The notes beneath the pieces were generated by a model. It did no database searches, had not been told where the DNA came from, and saw only the letters and a program-made list of their open reading frames with translations. Shown here piece after piece: positions 20,884-31,179 of a DNA stretch of 64,000 bases. The translations under genes and the position numbers were made by a program. The first letter of the stretch is position 1; each line of letters begins with the position of its first letter. Origin of the DNA: Ascaphus truei. Taxonomy: Eukaryota; Chordata; Amphibia; Anura; Ascaphidae. The DNA is taken from positions 1-64,000 of the forward strand of contig WSYH01000665.1 of assembly GCA_036426205.1 (NCBI GenBank), given 5' to 3'.

Positions 20884-22440
20884 CTACCTCACCCTTCTAT
20901 GATTTTTCGCCACCGCGGAGAGGAGAGGTGATGGAAGAAGGAGGAGGGGAGAGAAGACGCCGAGGAGAGAGAGAGGGGAGAGAGCGGCGAGAAGCAAGGT
21001 GCTACAGAGGATGAGAGAGAGAGGAGCGAGAGGGCGATGGAGGAGAGGAGAGACGCCATGAGAGACGAAGTGGGACAGGCAGCAGAGGAGCAGGAGGGAG
21101 GAGAGAGAGGGCGAGAGAGAGATTGCAGTGGAGAAGGCGAAGAGAGCTGGGGCGAGCGGGAGGAGGCAGAGAGACCGAGAGAAGAGAGAGGGGAATCGGA
21201 CAGGAGAGAGAGAGAGAGAGAGAAGCGAGGAGGGGAGAGATGACACGTCGGACGCGAGAGGGAAGAGGCCGGCCGAGGTAGAGATGACGATATAATGTTC
21301 GGAGAGCGCGAGATGAGCCACTGATAGCCTCTGCCGAATCTCCCGAGGATAATGGTTTGCTACGCTCCCCCTCCTCTCCTCCTCCTGCGCCCCAAAGAGC
21401 CTGTAGAGTGTGGACACGCACACGGTGAGACACGAACGACCAGACACGAACCCAGTGTAAGCTGAACGACAAAGAGCAAGCAGAGACAACGAAGGGAGTC
21501 GGAAACAGCACGACGACACAGGTAACACACACACACACACACAGTGTCCCAACACCGTACAAACACACAGACCACGACCACAGCACACACGAACGAGACA
21601 CAGCAACCACGAGAACGACAACAGCCACAGCAACACGAGACGAACACACACACACGACGCACAACAGACACCACACGAGAAAGAGACAGCCAGCACACAC
21701 AAACGCGAGTGTTCACACAGAAGACCCGCAGCGAACATGGATGTCCCCCCCCACGCCTAGAGCAGAACCACACCGAACGAGAAGTAGAGCAGTGAGATTG
21801 AAGAACACCCACAGACACACTAAGCAAGAGGATCGAGCAAAACACAGAACGAAGGAGCACGACACGCAACACGCCAGAAACAGGATGAGCAGGGACGAAG
21901 AGAAACACACACACACAGTGCACCGTCCTGTAGCTCGAGACGCGACTGACCGGAGCAGCAGACATCTTACTGAGATGAGGCAGGGGAGAGAGAGATAGGA
22001 GAGCGGAGGAGGAGAGCGGTCCTTGCGCGGAGGGCGCCACCTCGTTAGGCAGCACGAGTTGTGAGAACTGGCACTTCGGAGCGAAGGACACCGGGAGGGG
22101 AGAGGGGAGGCAGGTGAGTTGAGGCACCGGGGGGGAGCTGGAGCGAGGAGAACGGGGGGGAGAGGAGAGAGGAGCTGGTACAGGAGAGCTCCGGGGCGGG
22201 GAGAGACTGAGGGGAGAGAGCATCGCAGGGGAGGGAGGCTTGGACAACGGGGAGAGGTAAAGGAGTGGGAGGGGGGCGTAAGGTTGCATGCTTGGAGGCC
22301 GTGGGGGTGTCCGGGCGCTCGCTCGCCCCCGCTGACTGTAGCGGCGCCGGGGGGGGGGTGATGAAGAAGTGCGGAGAGCGGGAAACAGGGAGACACGGGG
22401 AGGAGGAGGAGGTGCGACACGGGTCACGAGCATTGGCGGG
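20884..22440. other. Low-complexity GA/AC-rich stretch of doubtful quality
   Basis: The + strand switches abruptly from pyrimidine-rich to purine-rich near 20890. It holds noisy (GA)n (20905-21260), noisy (AC)n (21500-21960) and GA/GGGG-rich sequence to about 22430. Long frames on the - strand are compositional. I see no promoter, gene or known repeat family. Confidence 0.6.
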
Positions 22441-22485
22441 TGTGGTAGTGTGGTGGAGTGGGTGAGATGTGTGGCGAGAGTTTGA

Positions 22486-22540
22486 GAGTGTGTGTGTGTG
22501 TGTGTGATGTGTGGTTGTGTGGAGTGTGTGTGTGTGTGGT
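22486..22540. repeat. (TG)n-rich microsatellite
   Basis: Two short TG runs with ATGTGTGGTTGTG between them, after which normal-looking sequence with two CCAATGAG words resumes. Confidence 0.85.
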
Positions 22541-23133
22541 CACTCCGCCTCAGGCCAATGAGAGGTGCGGGTGCGGGGGCGGGCGGCCCAAGGGACCAAT
22601 GAGATTTCCCCTAGGGACACAGGAAGATGCAGACAGGCATACAGTGCTTTCACTAATATATAATAAGATAAAGCAGCTGCTACCACCAAAGTGTACTGTA
22701 GTATGTCATCGAATAAATTACATAGAAAGTGAATGCCTGCGCTTCTCCCATTGCGATAAATGGGGAAATAAATAAAAATAGTGGAAAATAAATCTGTAAG
22801 ACACATGAGACGTTTGGTTACATCCTTTGATCAAATAATGCCAAGCCTAATAAACCAACGTCAAGGTAAGTCTCAATAGCAGGTCCCTATGCTAAATGCA
22901 TACAAATGTTCTGTGAATGTACCCTGAAGGGGTTAATATACTAAGCATACACTTACAGCTGCAGCGGCCGTTATTCGACCAAATCAGGGCGCCGATTTCG
23001 TGTGCTCTTGAGAACCACGCAGCATGAACGCGGCCAATCGCCCCAGACACCCACGCTTATCGAGATTGCTTTGTTTTAATTTCATGGATTCTGTTTCCTT
23101 GGTTGCAATTAAATGAATGAATTGTAATGTGTA

Positions 23134-23670
23134 CAGTACTGTGCCACTGTGCCACTGGGCTACTGGGCTACTGGGCTACTGGGCTACTAGGCTACTGTGC
23201 TACTGTGCTACTGTGCTACTGTGCTACTGTGTCACTGTGCTACTGTGCTACTGTGCTACTGTGCTACTGTGCTACTGTGCTACTGTGCCACTGTGCCACT
23301 GTGCCACTGTGTCACTGTGCCACTGTGCCACTGTGTTACTGTGCTACTGTGCTACTGTGCCACTGTGCCACTGTGCTACTGTGCTACTGTGTTACTGTGC
23401 TACTGTGCTACTGTGTCACTGTGCTACTGTGNNNNNNNNNAGTGCGACTGGGCTACGGTATGCTGTGGACACTGTGCGACGGTGTCCACTGTGCCTAACT
23501 CCGGGGCTACGGGGCTACGTGCTACTGGGCGACTGTGTCACGACTGTGCTACTGTGCTACTGTGCTACTGTGCTACTGTGCTACTGTGTTACTGTGTTAC
23601 TGTGTCACTGTGCTACTGTGCTACTGTGCTACTGTGTCACTGTGCTACTGTGCTACTGTGCTACTGTGTC
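23134..23670. repeat. 8-bp minisatellite CTACTGTG
   Basis: Roughly 60 units of CTACTGTG and its variants CCACTGTG, TTACTGTG and TCACTGTG, with a degenerate G-rich middle (23441-23545). Since 8 is not a multiple of 3, all three frames stay open and give cysteine-rich repeat frames that are not genes. Confidence 0.95.
23432..23440. other. Assembly gap of nine N
   Basis: Nine unknown bases lie inside the minisatellite. The sequence to the right (AGTGCGACTGGG) is more degenerate than that to the left, so the true array length is uncertain. Confidence 0.99.
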
Positions 23671-24232
23671 AATTTCAGGTGTTTAAAAACCAGAACACTA
23701 AAATGCCATTTTCTGCACTTGCATCTTAAGACGGGAAGGTTGGAAGAAATCACACGCCATGACATGGGTACTCCGAGGTATACAACGCGTGAAATGTTCG
23801 AATAACGGCCGCTGCAGCTGTATAAGAGAGATATAGTAAGCTATAAGCATAAATCCCTAAGTCTCCGGTTAAGCCGGTGTGGAGTAGCCTCTACTCACTA
23901 TTGAGCACCGTCCTGTTACTCCTTCGGTTTGTGGCTGCTGGCATGGACGCTGCCGAACAGTGTGTGTCCTCTGATTGACCCCCCGACGGCATTTCCTCGA
24001 TCACACAGGTAAACAGAACACTAAAGGATCAAAGAAACAGCTCCTCCAAGGTAAAAAAAATTAGGGAAACTCACCAGCAGGGAAAATTAAAAACGATTTA
24101 TTAAACTACAGAAAATTATATACAGTAACAAAGAGTAAATGCTGCACACCACAATATGATAAAGAGTGATACAATTACCGGTGCTTCCATCAATGTACGA
24201 TCGACTGCATCCAATCCACGGCATACAAAAGG

Positions 24233-24429
24233 GAATGAAGATGGGGTACACGGATTTCCAAAATAAAGAGATTTATTAAAGCATACATAACGTTTCGATC
24301 CTAAGGTCTTTGTCAAGTGCAAAAAGTTGCAGCCACTTTTTGCACTTGACAAAGACCTTAAGGTCGAAACGTTGTGTATGCTTTAATAAATCTCTTTATT
24401 TTGGAAATCCGTGTGCCCCATCTTCATTC
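24233..24429. repeat. Near-perfect palindrome made of two Penelope ends
   Basis: Arms of 95 bases (24233-24327 and 24335-24429) pair with about three mismatches around the 7-base centre TGCAGCC. Each arm contains AATAAATCTC, a GAAACGTTG box and an AAGACCTTAAGGTC hairpin. The structure is two Penelope-type ends joined head to head. Confidence 0.85.
24341..24373 (+). ncRNA. Hammerhead-like motif, with mirror copy at 24289-24320
   Basis: TTGACAA stands where hammerheads have CTGANGA, then a GACC-TTAA-GGTC stem II, then GAAAC. The conserved G of the first box is A, which would remove the general-acid/base nucleotide, so cleavage is unlikely. The mirror arm differs in stem II (GATC in place of GGTC pairing). 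Confidence 0.5.
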
Positions 24430-25054
24430 ATTTTTAAACTACATAAAAAACATGAACAAACAGTGAAAAAACTCCTCCCACGCATATCACGCCCTCTACG
24501 GCGCTTTTCCAAGGAGTGTTGTACTATTATTTTAATGTAATTTACCCAAGAATGTAAAATGCTCATTTAAAATATCCAATGAGGGGTATCACACCAGAGT
24601 CCCCTTGTTAACTGGTATTCAAGTCAATGACAGTAAATGCGCAGTCATGTGAGATATCCTGCGTCAACACTTAGGTAATGTCTCTCTCTCAGGGTGTAGA
24701 ATTGGCCAGCACCTTCTCTGGTGCTATTTTCTGTGGATTCAAAAGCTGTCACACATAAACCAAACGGGTAATAATATATTATCCAGAGAGATTAGCATCA
24801 GGTGCAGGTGAGTTGGTGCCACATGTTCCAGTAACTGCAAAGTCAGTGGGAAGTACAAGGTATTTATTTATTTATAAAAATGTTTTATCAGGAAGTAATA
24901 CATTGAGAGTTACCGCTCGTTTTAAAGTATGTCCTGGGCATAGAGTTAAGATGACAAATAATACAGGGTTACAAATACAGTTACATAAGTGAACAGGGTA
25001 TACATTATATACAAGACATTGCATGCACAGTTAAAGATAATATATATATTATTG

Positions 25055-25815
25055 TATTGTATTGTATGTCTTTATTTATATAGCGCCATTAATGTACATA
25101 GCGCTTCAACAGTATTTAATACATGTGGTAATCGAATAAATAACAGATAATATAAATAACAGATCATGGAAATAAGTGCTTTAGACATAAACATAACATT
25201 ACGGAAGAGGAGTCCCTGTCCCGAGGAGCTTGCAATCTAATTGGTAGGTAGGGAGAACGTACAGAGAGAGTAGGAGGGAGTTCTGGTAAGTGCGTCTGCA
25301 GGGGGCCAAGCTTTATGTATCATGTGTTCAGAATGTTCACAGTGCTATTCGTATGCTTCTTTAAGCAAGTGTGTCTTAAGGTGGGTCTTAAAGGTGGATA
25401 GAGAGGGTGCTAGTCGGGTACTGAGGGGAAGGGCATTCCAGAGGTGTGGGGCAGCCAGTGAAAAAGGTTTAAGGCGGGAGAGGGCTTTAGATAAAAAGGG
25501 GGTAGAAAGAAGACATCCTTGAGCAGAACGCAAGAGTCGGGATGGTGCATAGCGAGAAATTAGGGCTGAGATGTAAGGAGGGGCAGAAGAGTGTAAAGCT
25601 TTAAAAGTGAGGAGAAGAATGGAGTGTGAGATGCGGGATTTGATTGGAAGCCAGGAGAGGGATTTCAGGAGGGGAGATGCTGAGACAGATCTAGGAAAAA
25701 GTAGAGTGATTCTGGCAGCAGCATTTAGGATAGATTGTAGGGGAGAGAGGTGAGAGGCAGGAAGGCCGGACAGCAGGAGGTTACAGTAATCAAGATGGGA
25801 GAGAATGAGCGTATG
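25055..25815 (-). mobile_element. L2 LINE 3' fragment
   Basis: On the - strand the RT C-terminal part reads LSHLDYCNLLLSGLPASHL, SLSWLPIKSRI and SLAAPHLWNALPL ending KTHLLKEAYE at about 25345, typical of L2. The 3' end carries TATATAGCGCC-like sequence (reversed GGCGCTATATAAATAAA) and a short (ATACA)n tail at 25055-25075. The frame is largely open over about 150 codons but is 5' truncated. It sits within the 3' untranslated part of the larger LINE. Confidence 0.85.
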
Positions 25816-26670
25816 TAACAGTTACAGACCAGATTAAAATGTGAGACAGCCTTAGTTTGGAAAGAACTTAAATGGTGGTGGATGTGAGAGTCTCCGGTAG
25901 GCTGTTCCAGTTTTGGGGTGCACGGTAAGAGGAGGAGCGGCCGGATATTGGTTGAGCCTTGGGACCATGAACAGTCTTTTGGAGTCAGATCTCAGATGAT
26001 AAGTGCTGCATGTGGTAGGGGTGAAGAGCTTGTTCAGATAGATGGGTAGCTTGCCCAGAAAGTATTTGAAGGCAAGACAGGAAAGGTGAACTTTGCGCCT
26101 AGACTCAAGTGATGACCAATCTAGTTCTTTGAGCATTTCGCAGTGATGTGTGTTGTAGTTGCATTGGAGAACAAAACAGCATATTGAGTTGTAGAGGGTG
26201 TCAAGTTTGCTAAGGTGGGTTTGGAGTGCCGAGTCGTATACTATGTCTCCATAGTCCATAATTGGCATTAGCATCTGCTGTGCAATACGCTTTCTCACCA
26301 GCAGGCTTAGGCAGGATTTGTTCTTGTAAAGTACACCTAGTTTGGCATAGGTTTTGGATGTCAATCAATGTGCATCCCGAATGTTAAGTGGGAGTCAAAC
26401 CATATGCTCAGGTATTTAAAATCAGTAACAGGAGTTAGGGTGGTGTTAGTGTTGGTTCTGATCTGGAGCTCAGTCACTAGAAGCTTTAAAAATGTACAGT
26501 AGTCTTAGTCCCAAATACCATTGTTACAGTCTTGTCAGTGTTTGAAAACAGTTTGTTTTGGGAAATCCAGTTTTCGAGTCTCAAAAAGTCAGACTGAAGT
26601 ATGTGTACAAGGTCGGAGAGGCTATGGCTGTGTGCATATAGGATTGTGTCATCTGCATACATGTATAATG

Positions 26671-27083
26671 AGAGAAAAACAAATAGGGTGCTCCACCCAG
26701 TGACACTCCATCCAATAGGACAATTCTAAGTAGATAATAACTCCAATGTTGGGTCTAAGGAGTGGGTATATATATGGATTGACCTGTGAGTCACTATGAC
26801 AAATAATAGCATCCAAGTACTCAACTATTGCAGTCAAAAATAATGTCTCTTACCCACTCCTATATACTCCAAGGAAGGTAGTAGTGGCGTGCCAGCCATG
26901 AAGATGAATCCAATAACAGCAACAAAAGAACAGCAAATAGCGCACAGCCAGGGAGCCAGGTGGAATAAAAGTTAAATGTCCTTTATTTCAGTGCATGACT
27001 GATGACAAAAATACCCCCATGGGGACCAAAACGCATCTCCTACGCGTTTCGGACCGGTAGGTCCTTTATCAAGGAGTATAATG
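26671..27083 (-). mobile_element. Penelope-like fragment with target duplication
   Basis: The word GTATAATG occurs at 26663-26670 and again at 27076-27083, flanking an insertion in the LINE. The - strand starts with a hammerhead-like motif (27075-27037) and ends AAAACAAATAGGGTGC-type sequence reversed. No coding region is present; it is a terminal repeat of a Penelope-like element. Confidence 0.7.
27037..27075 (-). ncRNA. Hammerhead-like motif
   Basis: On the - strand: TTGATAA, A, a perfect 5-base stem II (GGACC-TACC-GGTCC), GAAAC, then GCGTA. The cleavage-box G is A, as in the copies at 24341 and 39200. The hairpin is well preserved while the first box deviates from consensus. Confidence 0.55.
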
Positions 27084-27260
27084 TATAAATGAAGCTTCCT
27101 TACAAGCTGTGGGAAGATCATTGATGAACACTGAGAAGAGTAGGGGCCCCATAACAGAGCCTTGCGGGACACCACAGGTGATATCCAAGGGGTTGGAGTT
27201 AGAGCCTGAGATGGACACATGTTGGGATCTACCTGATAGGTAGGACTGAAACCAATTTAA

Positions 27261-27657
27261 GGCCTCGTTCAGGGTGCCAGAGGCAGGAGTTGGAGGGCGG
27301 GCGTTCGCGAGGGCGGGCGGCAGTCTGCTGGGCGATGTGTGTTCATCCCTAGCAGACTTTTTCAGGAGTTGAGGAGGGGGCGGGGCTACAGACGTGAGGT
27401 TAGGGATCCAAGTTGCAGTCTTGAAATCATTCTCAAGAATGATTTCATTGGCTGCCGAGGACCCAGTGACGCTGCTGCTGCAGCTTCAAAAAACGACTTG
27501 GCTTGTTTATTGAAACTGTAGCCAGCATCAACTCCGGATTTCGGAGACAGGGCAGCTGCTACCCTGACAACCAGTATTCAATTTGAATACTTTGTGTCCC
27601 ACGGCAGCTCGCACGGCAGCACGCCCTCCCTCCGAAGCCTGCACCCTGAACGAGGCC
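27261..27657. mobile_element. Harbinger-like non-autonomous element
   Basis: Perfect 17-base terminal inverted repeats GGCCTCGTTCAGGGTGC (27261-27277; reversed 27641-27657) are flanked by TAA on both sides (27258-27260, 27658-27660), matching the TWA target of PIF/Harbinger elements. The length is 397 bases, GC-rich, with no transposase. It splits the LINE reverse transcriptase. Confidence 0.8.
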
Positions 27658-28279
27658 TAAAGCATGCTTCCCTATTCCAGAGCACCAGAGTTTGTTAAGC
27701 ATGATAGCATGATAAACAGTATCAAAATCCTATGCAAAATCTAGGAATATTGCACCAGTGAGTTGTCCCCGTTCCATTCCACACAGGATTTCATTGCAAA
27801 CTTTTAGCAGGGTAGTGTTTGGGGCTAAAGCCAGATTAGAATTGTCTAGGGAAATTTGTCTTGGTATAGAAATCGCTTAATTGGTAGTGAACACATTTTC
27901 CCATGACTTGGATAGTATTGGGAGAAGAGAGATTGGCCTGTAGTTTGAGACAGTGTTTTTGTCCCCACTTTTGAAGATTGGGACATCTCTGGCAGTTTTC
28001 CAGGTCTTAGGGATATGGCCTGCAGACAGGATAGAGTTGACTATGGAAGAAATTGGTTTGGCATTGGCTGGGTCACCAAGTCTTAGGAACTTAGATTGTA
28101 GTAAGTGAGGTCCACATTGGCTGCTTAGTTTTAATTTGAGGAGCGCTTGTGTAATCTCCTCTTCGGATACCAAGCCATATTGAAAATTGTGGGCAGTGTT
28201 GGGAGGGGGTGGGGCTATGTGGGTAGTCCCAGGATGAGATTCATGTTTGTTGTTTGGGTTGCGTTTTGCTAATAAATAA

Positions 28280-28395
28280 TAAAGGTATGTGGAGTTTGGA
28301 AAGTAAAGCAGCAGGAAAGGCAAACTAGTTACACATTAACTTCTCATTTAGCTGTTGTTCAAAACCGTTGATCTTTCTCTTACAGAAATGAACAC
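28280..28395 (+). repeat. OR upstream flank, copy B (first part)
   Basis: Matches 12940-13050 (GTATGTGGAGTTTGGAAAG to the GAAAT/AACACC word). It is split from its continuation at 29266 by a Penelope insertion. Confidence 0.8.
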
Positions 28396-29265
28396 CCCTC
28401 CCTGAAGAAGTAGCATTGCGCTACGAAACGCGTAGGATTATTTTGTACTATTTGAATTCCATAAGGCTAAGTCCTGTTTCATTGTTCCAGACAACCCCTG
28501 AAGCTTTATACATTGTTCACCTGGTGTAAGCGGGATAAGTGCCGTTTTGCACTCTCGATCGCTACAGGGTGGCGTTAAAGTGGTGATATCACCAACTCGC
28601 ATTAAGCCTCTGGTGTGTATGCTAAGCTCAGTGGATTTACAATTGGTTTATCCTGGTTGTTTTACTCACTTCCTAATGTGATCCCTGTGACATCATCCCC
28701 TGGTTATCATCACCGAGACACCAGTTGGTGTGAAGGGGGAGGGGGGTCACGTGTTGCTCCAACACACGGACACTGCTGCAGCAGATTTCCATCTGTGAGG
28801 CTGATACCACCACGGAGAGAAGTAATCGGAAGGGACGCTTGATCAAGGAGGGAAACTAGTGCCTCTACGTGAGAGGCCACCTACCTGAAGGGAGAATTCC
28901 CGATCTCCAGAAGCCATTGAGTGACGTCATCAGAGGGTGCGGTGACGACGACTCCTTCCATTCCAGTCCGGCGTGTGGTAACCCGTGTAATTGTACACGG
29001 AATGCTTTCTTTGAATTTTTCTGATGTACGCAGAATTACCTCTTCATTATAAAATTCTATTTTAAACGTATTTCACTGTGCGTTGTTTTTTTCTTTTTTT
29101 CTTGTAGTTTAGGGGTGCTGGGCCACACAACCCACAACAGCAGTAGACGCTTCTCTTTCTTACCATACTAAGGTCATGTATGTTTAACACTAATTAATGT
29201 GGTATTTGATACTATTCACGCAACTGTCTGAAGATGTTCTAGTAGCGCACTTATTTATTTCTTTA
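28396..29265 (+). mobile_element. Penelope-like terminal repeat inserted in OR flank
   Basis: Compared with the uninterrupted flank at 13050, 870 bases are inserted here. The insertion starts with a hammerhead-like motif and contains no reading frame of interest. Its right part carries AATTTTTCTGATGTACGC-type sequence and a T-rich tract. Confidence 0.65.
28399..28438 (+). ncRNA. Hammerhead-like ribozyme motif
   Basis: CTGAAGA at 28402-28408 fits CTGANGA, followed by A, stem II GTAG-CATTGCG-CTAC, GAAAC and GCGTA. All conserved core positions seen in hammerheads are present. Stem I is weak (CCTCC against GGATT gives only three pairs). Confidence 0.6.
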
Positions 29266-29472
29266 TACCTTTCATTATTGTAGTGTACAGAATAACATGG
29301 TATTGCAATGTAGTTGGACTTTTTGTTATACTGCACACTTTGCACATCTGTTTGGCATGGGGCTGTTATGTAATGGGATAACATAATTCGGCATACTGTA
29401 GATAATTATTTTCTATAATTATGAATAGAAAATAATGTCTTGAAATCTTGTCCCGCAGGTGTAAGAATCTCA

Positions 29473-30394
29473 ATGGAACTTGCCAATATACCATTGTGAA
29501 AGAATTTGTTCTGAAGGGAATCTCAGGGGGACCCATGTTTCAGATCATGATGTTTGTGATGCTGCTGATAATCTTCATTATAACAGTGGCTGGAAACAGT
29601 TTAATCATTGGTATCATATCCGCTGACTATCGACTCCACAGCCTATGTACTTCTTCCTGGTCAACCTCTCTGTCTTGGAGACCTCATGCATATTCCTGGT
29701 GGTCCCCAAAGTTCTGATCATTGCTGTGGCACAAAGGACAACTATATCTATGGTTGGATGTTTCATTCAGTCGTCCTTCTACTTTTTATTTACTTCTACT
29801 GCCTTTCTACTTTTGGCTGTAATGTCATTTGATCGTTATGTGGCTATCAGGCATCCTCTGAGATATCCGACCATCATGAGCATTAGAGTTTGTGCTCATT
29901 TGGTAGTGGCCTGTTGGCTAACATCTGCTATCTGTATTTTATACCCCATCATTATGGTCCCCAGGATGCCCTTCTGTGGTCAGATCTTGGATCACTTCTT
30001 TTGTGATGGGGCAGCCATTCAGAAGCTGATCTGTGCAGACATCACCCTACTCAAACTATCTTCTCTAATATCAGCCAGTATTGTATTAATTGGATCTTTA
30101 ATAGTGACAACGATATCCTACATTTTTATCATAACCACTGTATTTAGAATCCCAACAGGAAAAGGACGATACAAAACTTTCTCCACCTGTGCCTCCCACC
30201 TCATGATGGTCTCTTTGGTCTTTGGAAGTGCCATATTCATTGCGATAAAACCATAAAAGGATCCTCTGTAGAAAATGACAAAATTGTGAATTTTGTGGGC
30301 ACAATCTTGTCCCCTCTGCTAAACCCTTTCATCTATACATTAAGGAATGAAAAGGAAAAGAAGCCATCAGAGATGCTATGATTCGGAAAAGATG
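29473..30394 (+). pseudogene. Olfactory receptor copy B (fullest copy)
   Basis: This near-complete OR has its coding exon preceded by the acceptor TCCCGCAG (ending 29458). TM1 reads MLLIIFIITVAGNSLIIGI; the TM2 start contains the YFFLVNLSVLET region and TM3 ends MSFDRYVAIRHPLRYPT, where the usual cysteine of MAFDRYVAICHPL is arginine. The TM6 motif RYKTFSTCASHLMMV and the TM7 motif PLLNPFIYTLRNE follow. It is broken by a one-base deletion six codons in (ATATACC against ATATAACC), a frameshift near 29640, and a stop after IAIKP near 30255. These receptors sense odorants at the cilia of olfactory neurons. Confidence 0.92.
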
Positions 30395-30709
30395 ATTTCA
30401 CAGTAGAGTACTTTGTTCAGTAAACCCATTCTGCGTACAGACTTTCCAGGCTTATTATGATAATGTCTTATAATTGTGTTTTAGGAAACTTATTAACCCA
30501 TCAGTAACTCATGCCATTGTCATAGAATATACCTTGTTACATTTTGGAGATAAAAACAAAGTGCAAAACAATCACTGATGCATATTCTGCTTGGGCACTG
30601 GGCATTAATTAGGAATTACACTTAAACTAAAGGAATCTATATTTCAGTTGTTTCAGAGATTTGGTGTTTCCAGTATTTTATGGATTTTTAAGATAAAATG
30701 ACATTGTAG
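30395..30709 (+). repeat. OR 3' flank, copy B
   Basis: Shared with 53200-53460 (reversed) and, in corrupted form, 18480-18870. It ends at ACATTGTAG, where L1-like sequence starts; in other copies the flank continues. Confidence 0.8.
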
Positions 30710-31179
30710 GGACGCGGGCATGACATGGACGGAATAGAGTCACAATACCGCTGCTCCGCTAAAGCCCGGCGCAAAACAAAAATAACGGCATAAACACCCA
30801 AAATGGAGATACCAAAAAGTGAACCCTAAAACACTAAGAACGAAGGATGAAAACTCGTTAAAAAAAAAAGCGGCAGACATTGGACTTGAAAGCATATTTC
30901 TCGAGCGCTGAGATGGGGGAGAAGCTGTGATATGTCGCCCGCGGTGGTCGGATACACACTTGGTACAGGAAAAGAATGATAACCCAGAATGCAGCTCGTC
31001 ATTAAAAAGTATATGTGTATACTAAGGAGTCATGGCGGCGGGGCAAAAGGGGGATATAGGGTTGTATGGGAGGGTAAGGGGTGGCAGGGGACGGAGAAGA
31101 GAGGGAGTATGTGGATTTAAGGTTTAGGGTTTAGGCGCTGGAAGGGAGCTTGAGGGGAGGGGGCAAGTTTAGACGAACG

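Larger units (their letters stand above)
22956..23820. mobile_element. TIR element (Tc1/mariner-type target) carrying a minisatellite
   Basis: Perfect 23-base terminal inverted repeats begin CAGCTGCAGCGGCC (22956-22978 and, reversed, 23798-23820). Each end is flanked by TA (22954-22955 and 23821-23822), the target duplication of Tc1/mariner-type transposons. The inner flanks are GC-rich and weakly inverted. There is no transposase; most of the interior is an 8-base minisatellite. It is a non-autonomous element of about 865 bases plus whatever the N run hides. Confidence 0.75.
24870..28265 (-). mobile_element. L2/CR1-superfamily LINE with three nested insertions
   Basis: The element runs right to left. 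RT N-part lies at 28323-27877 and continues to 27660, the GVPQGSVMGPLLF region at 27245-27084, the YADD region at 26670-26370, and the C-terminus at 26364-25820. The 3' untranslated region is at 25050-24870 with the phrase CCAGGACATAC and an ATAAATAAATA tail. It is interrupted by a Harbinger-like element (27261-27657), a Penelope fragment (26671-27075) and an L2 fragment (about 25055-25815). The joins across the first two restore the RT order, which supports the nesting. Confidence 0.75.
25820..28323 (-). pseudogene. LINE reverse transcriptase, split by insertions
   Basis: Recognisable in order on the - strand: SNYRPISLLPILSK (fingers, about 27940), GFDTVYHAIML (palm, with a frameshift, about 27700), NWFQSYLSGRSQ and TCGVPQGSVMGPLLFSVFIND (27240-27100), YMYADDTI (about 26663-26643, catalytic aspartates intact), then RIAQQMLMPIMDYGDIVYDSA and the C-terminus. 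Frameshifts occur between the pieces. The first 28323-28266 codons run into OR-flank sequence, so the 5' boundary is about 28265. It would copy LINE RNA if intact; it is not. Confidence 0.8.

Noticed and set aside
20884..22433. Frames of 284, 357 and 235 codons on the - strand
   Set aside because: Low-complexity CT/GT-rich sequence of doubtful quality; no family motif.
22540..22630. CpG-rich promoter with CCAAT boxes
   Set aside because: Two CCAATGAG words and GC-rich sequence without a downstream gene; more likely part of a repeat.
23134..23670. CRISPR-like array
   Set aside because: Units are contiguous 8-mers without unique spacers, in a vertebrate genome.
23117..23805. Long cysteine-rich open frames in three overlapping frames
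   Set aside because: They are the direct product of an 8-base tandem repeat without stop codons; no start context, splice signal or homology supports translation.
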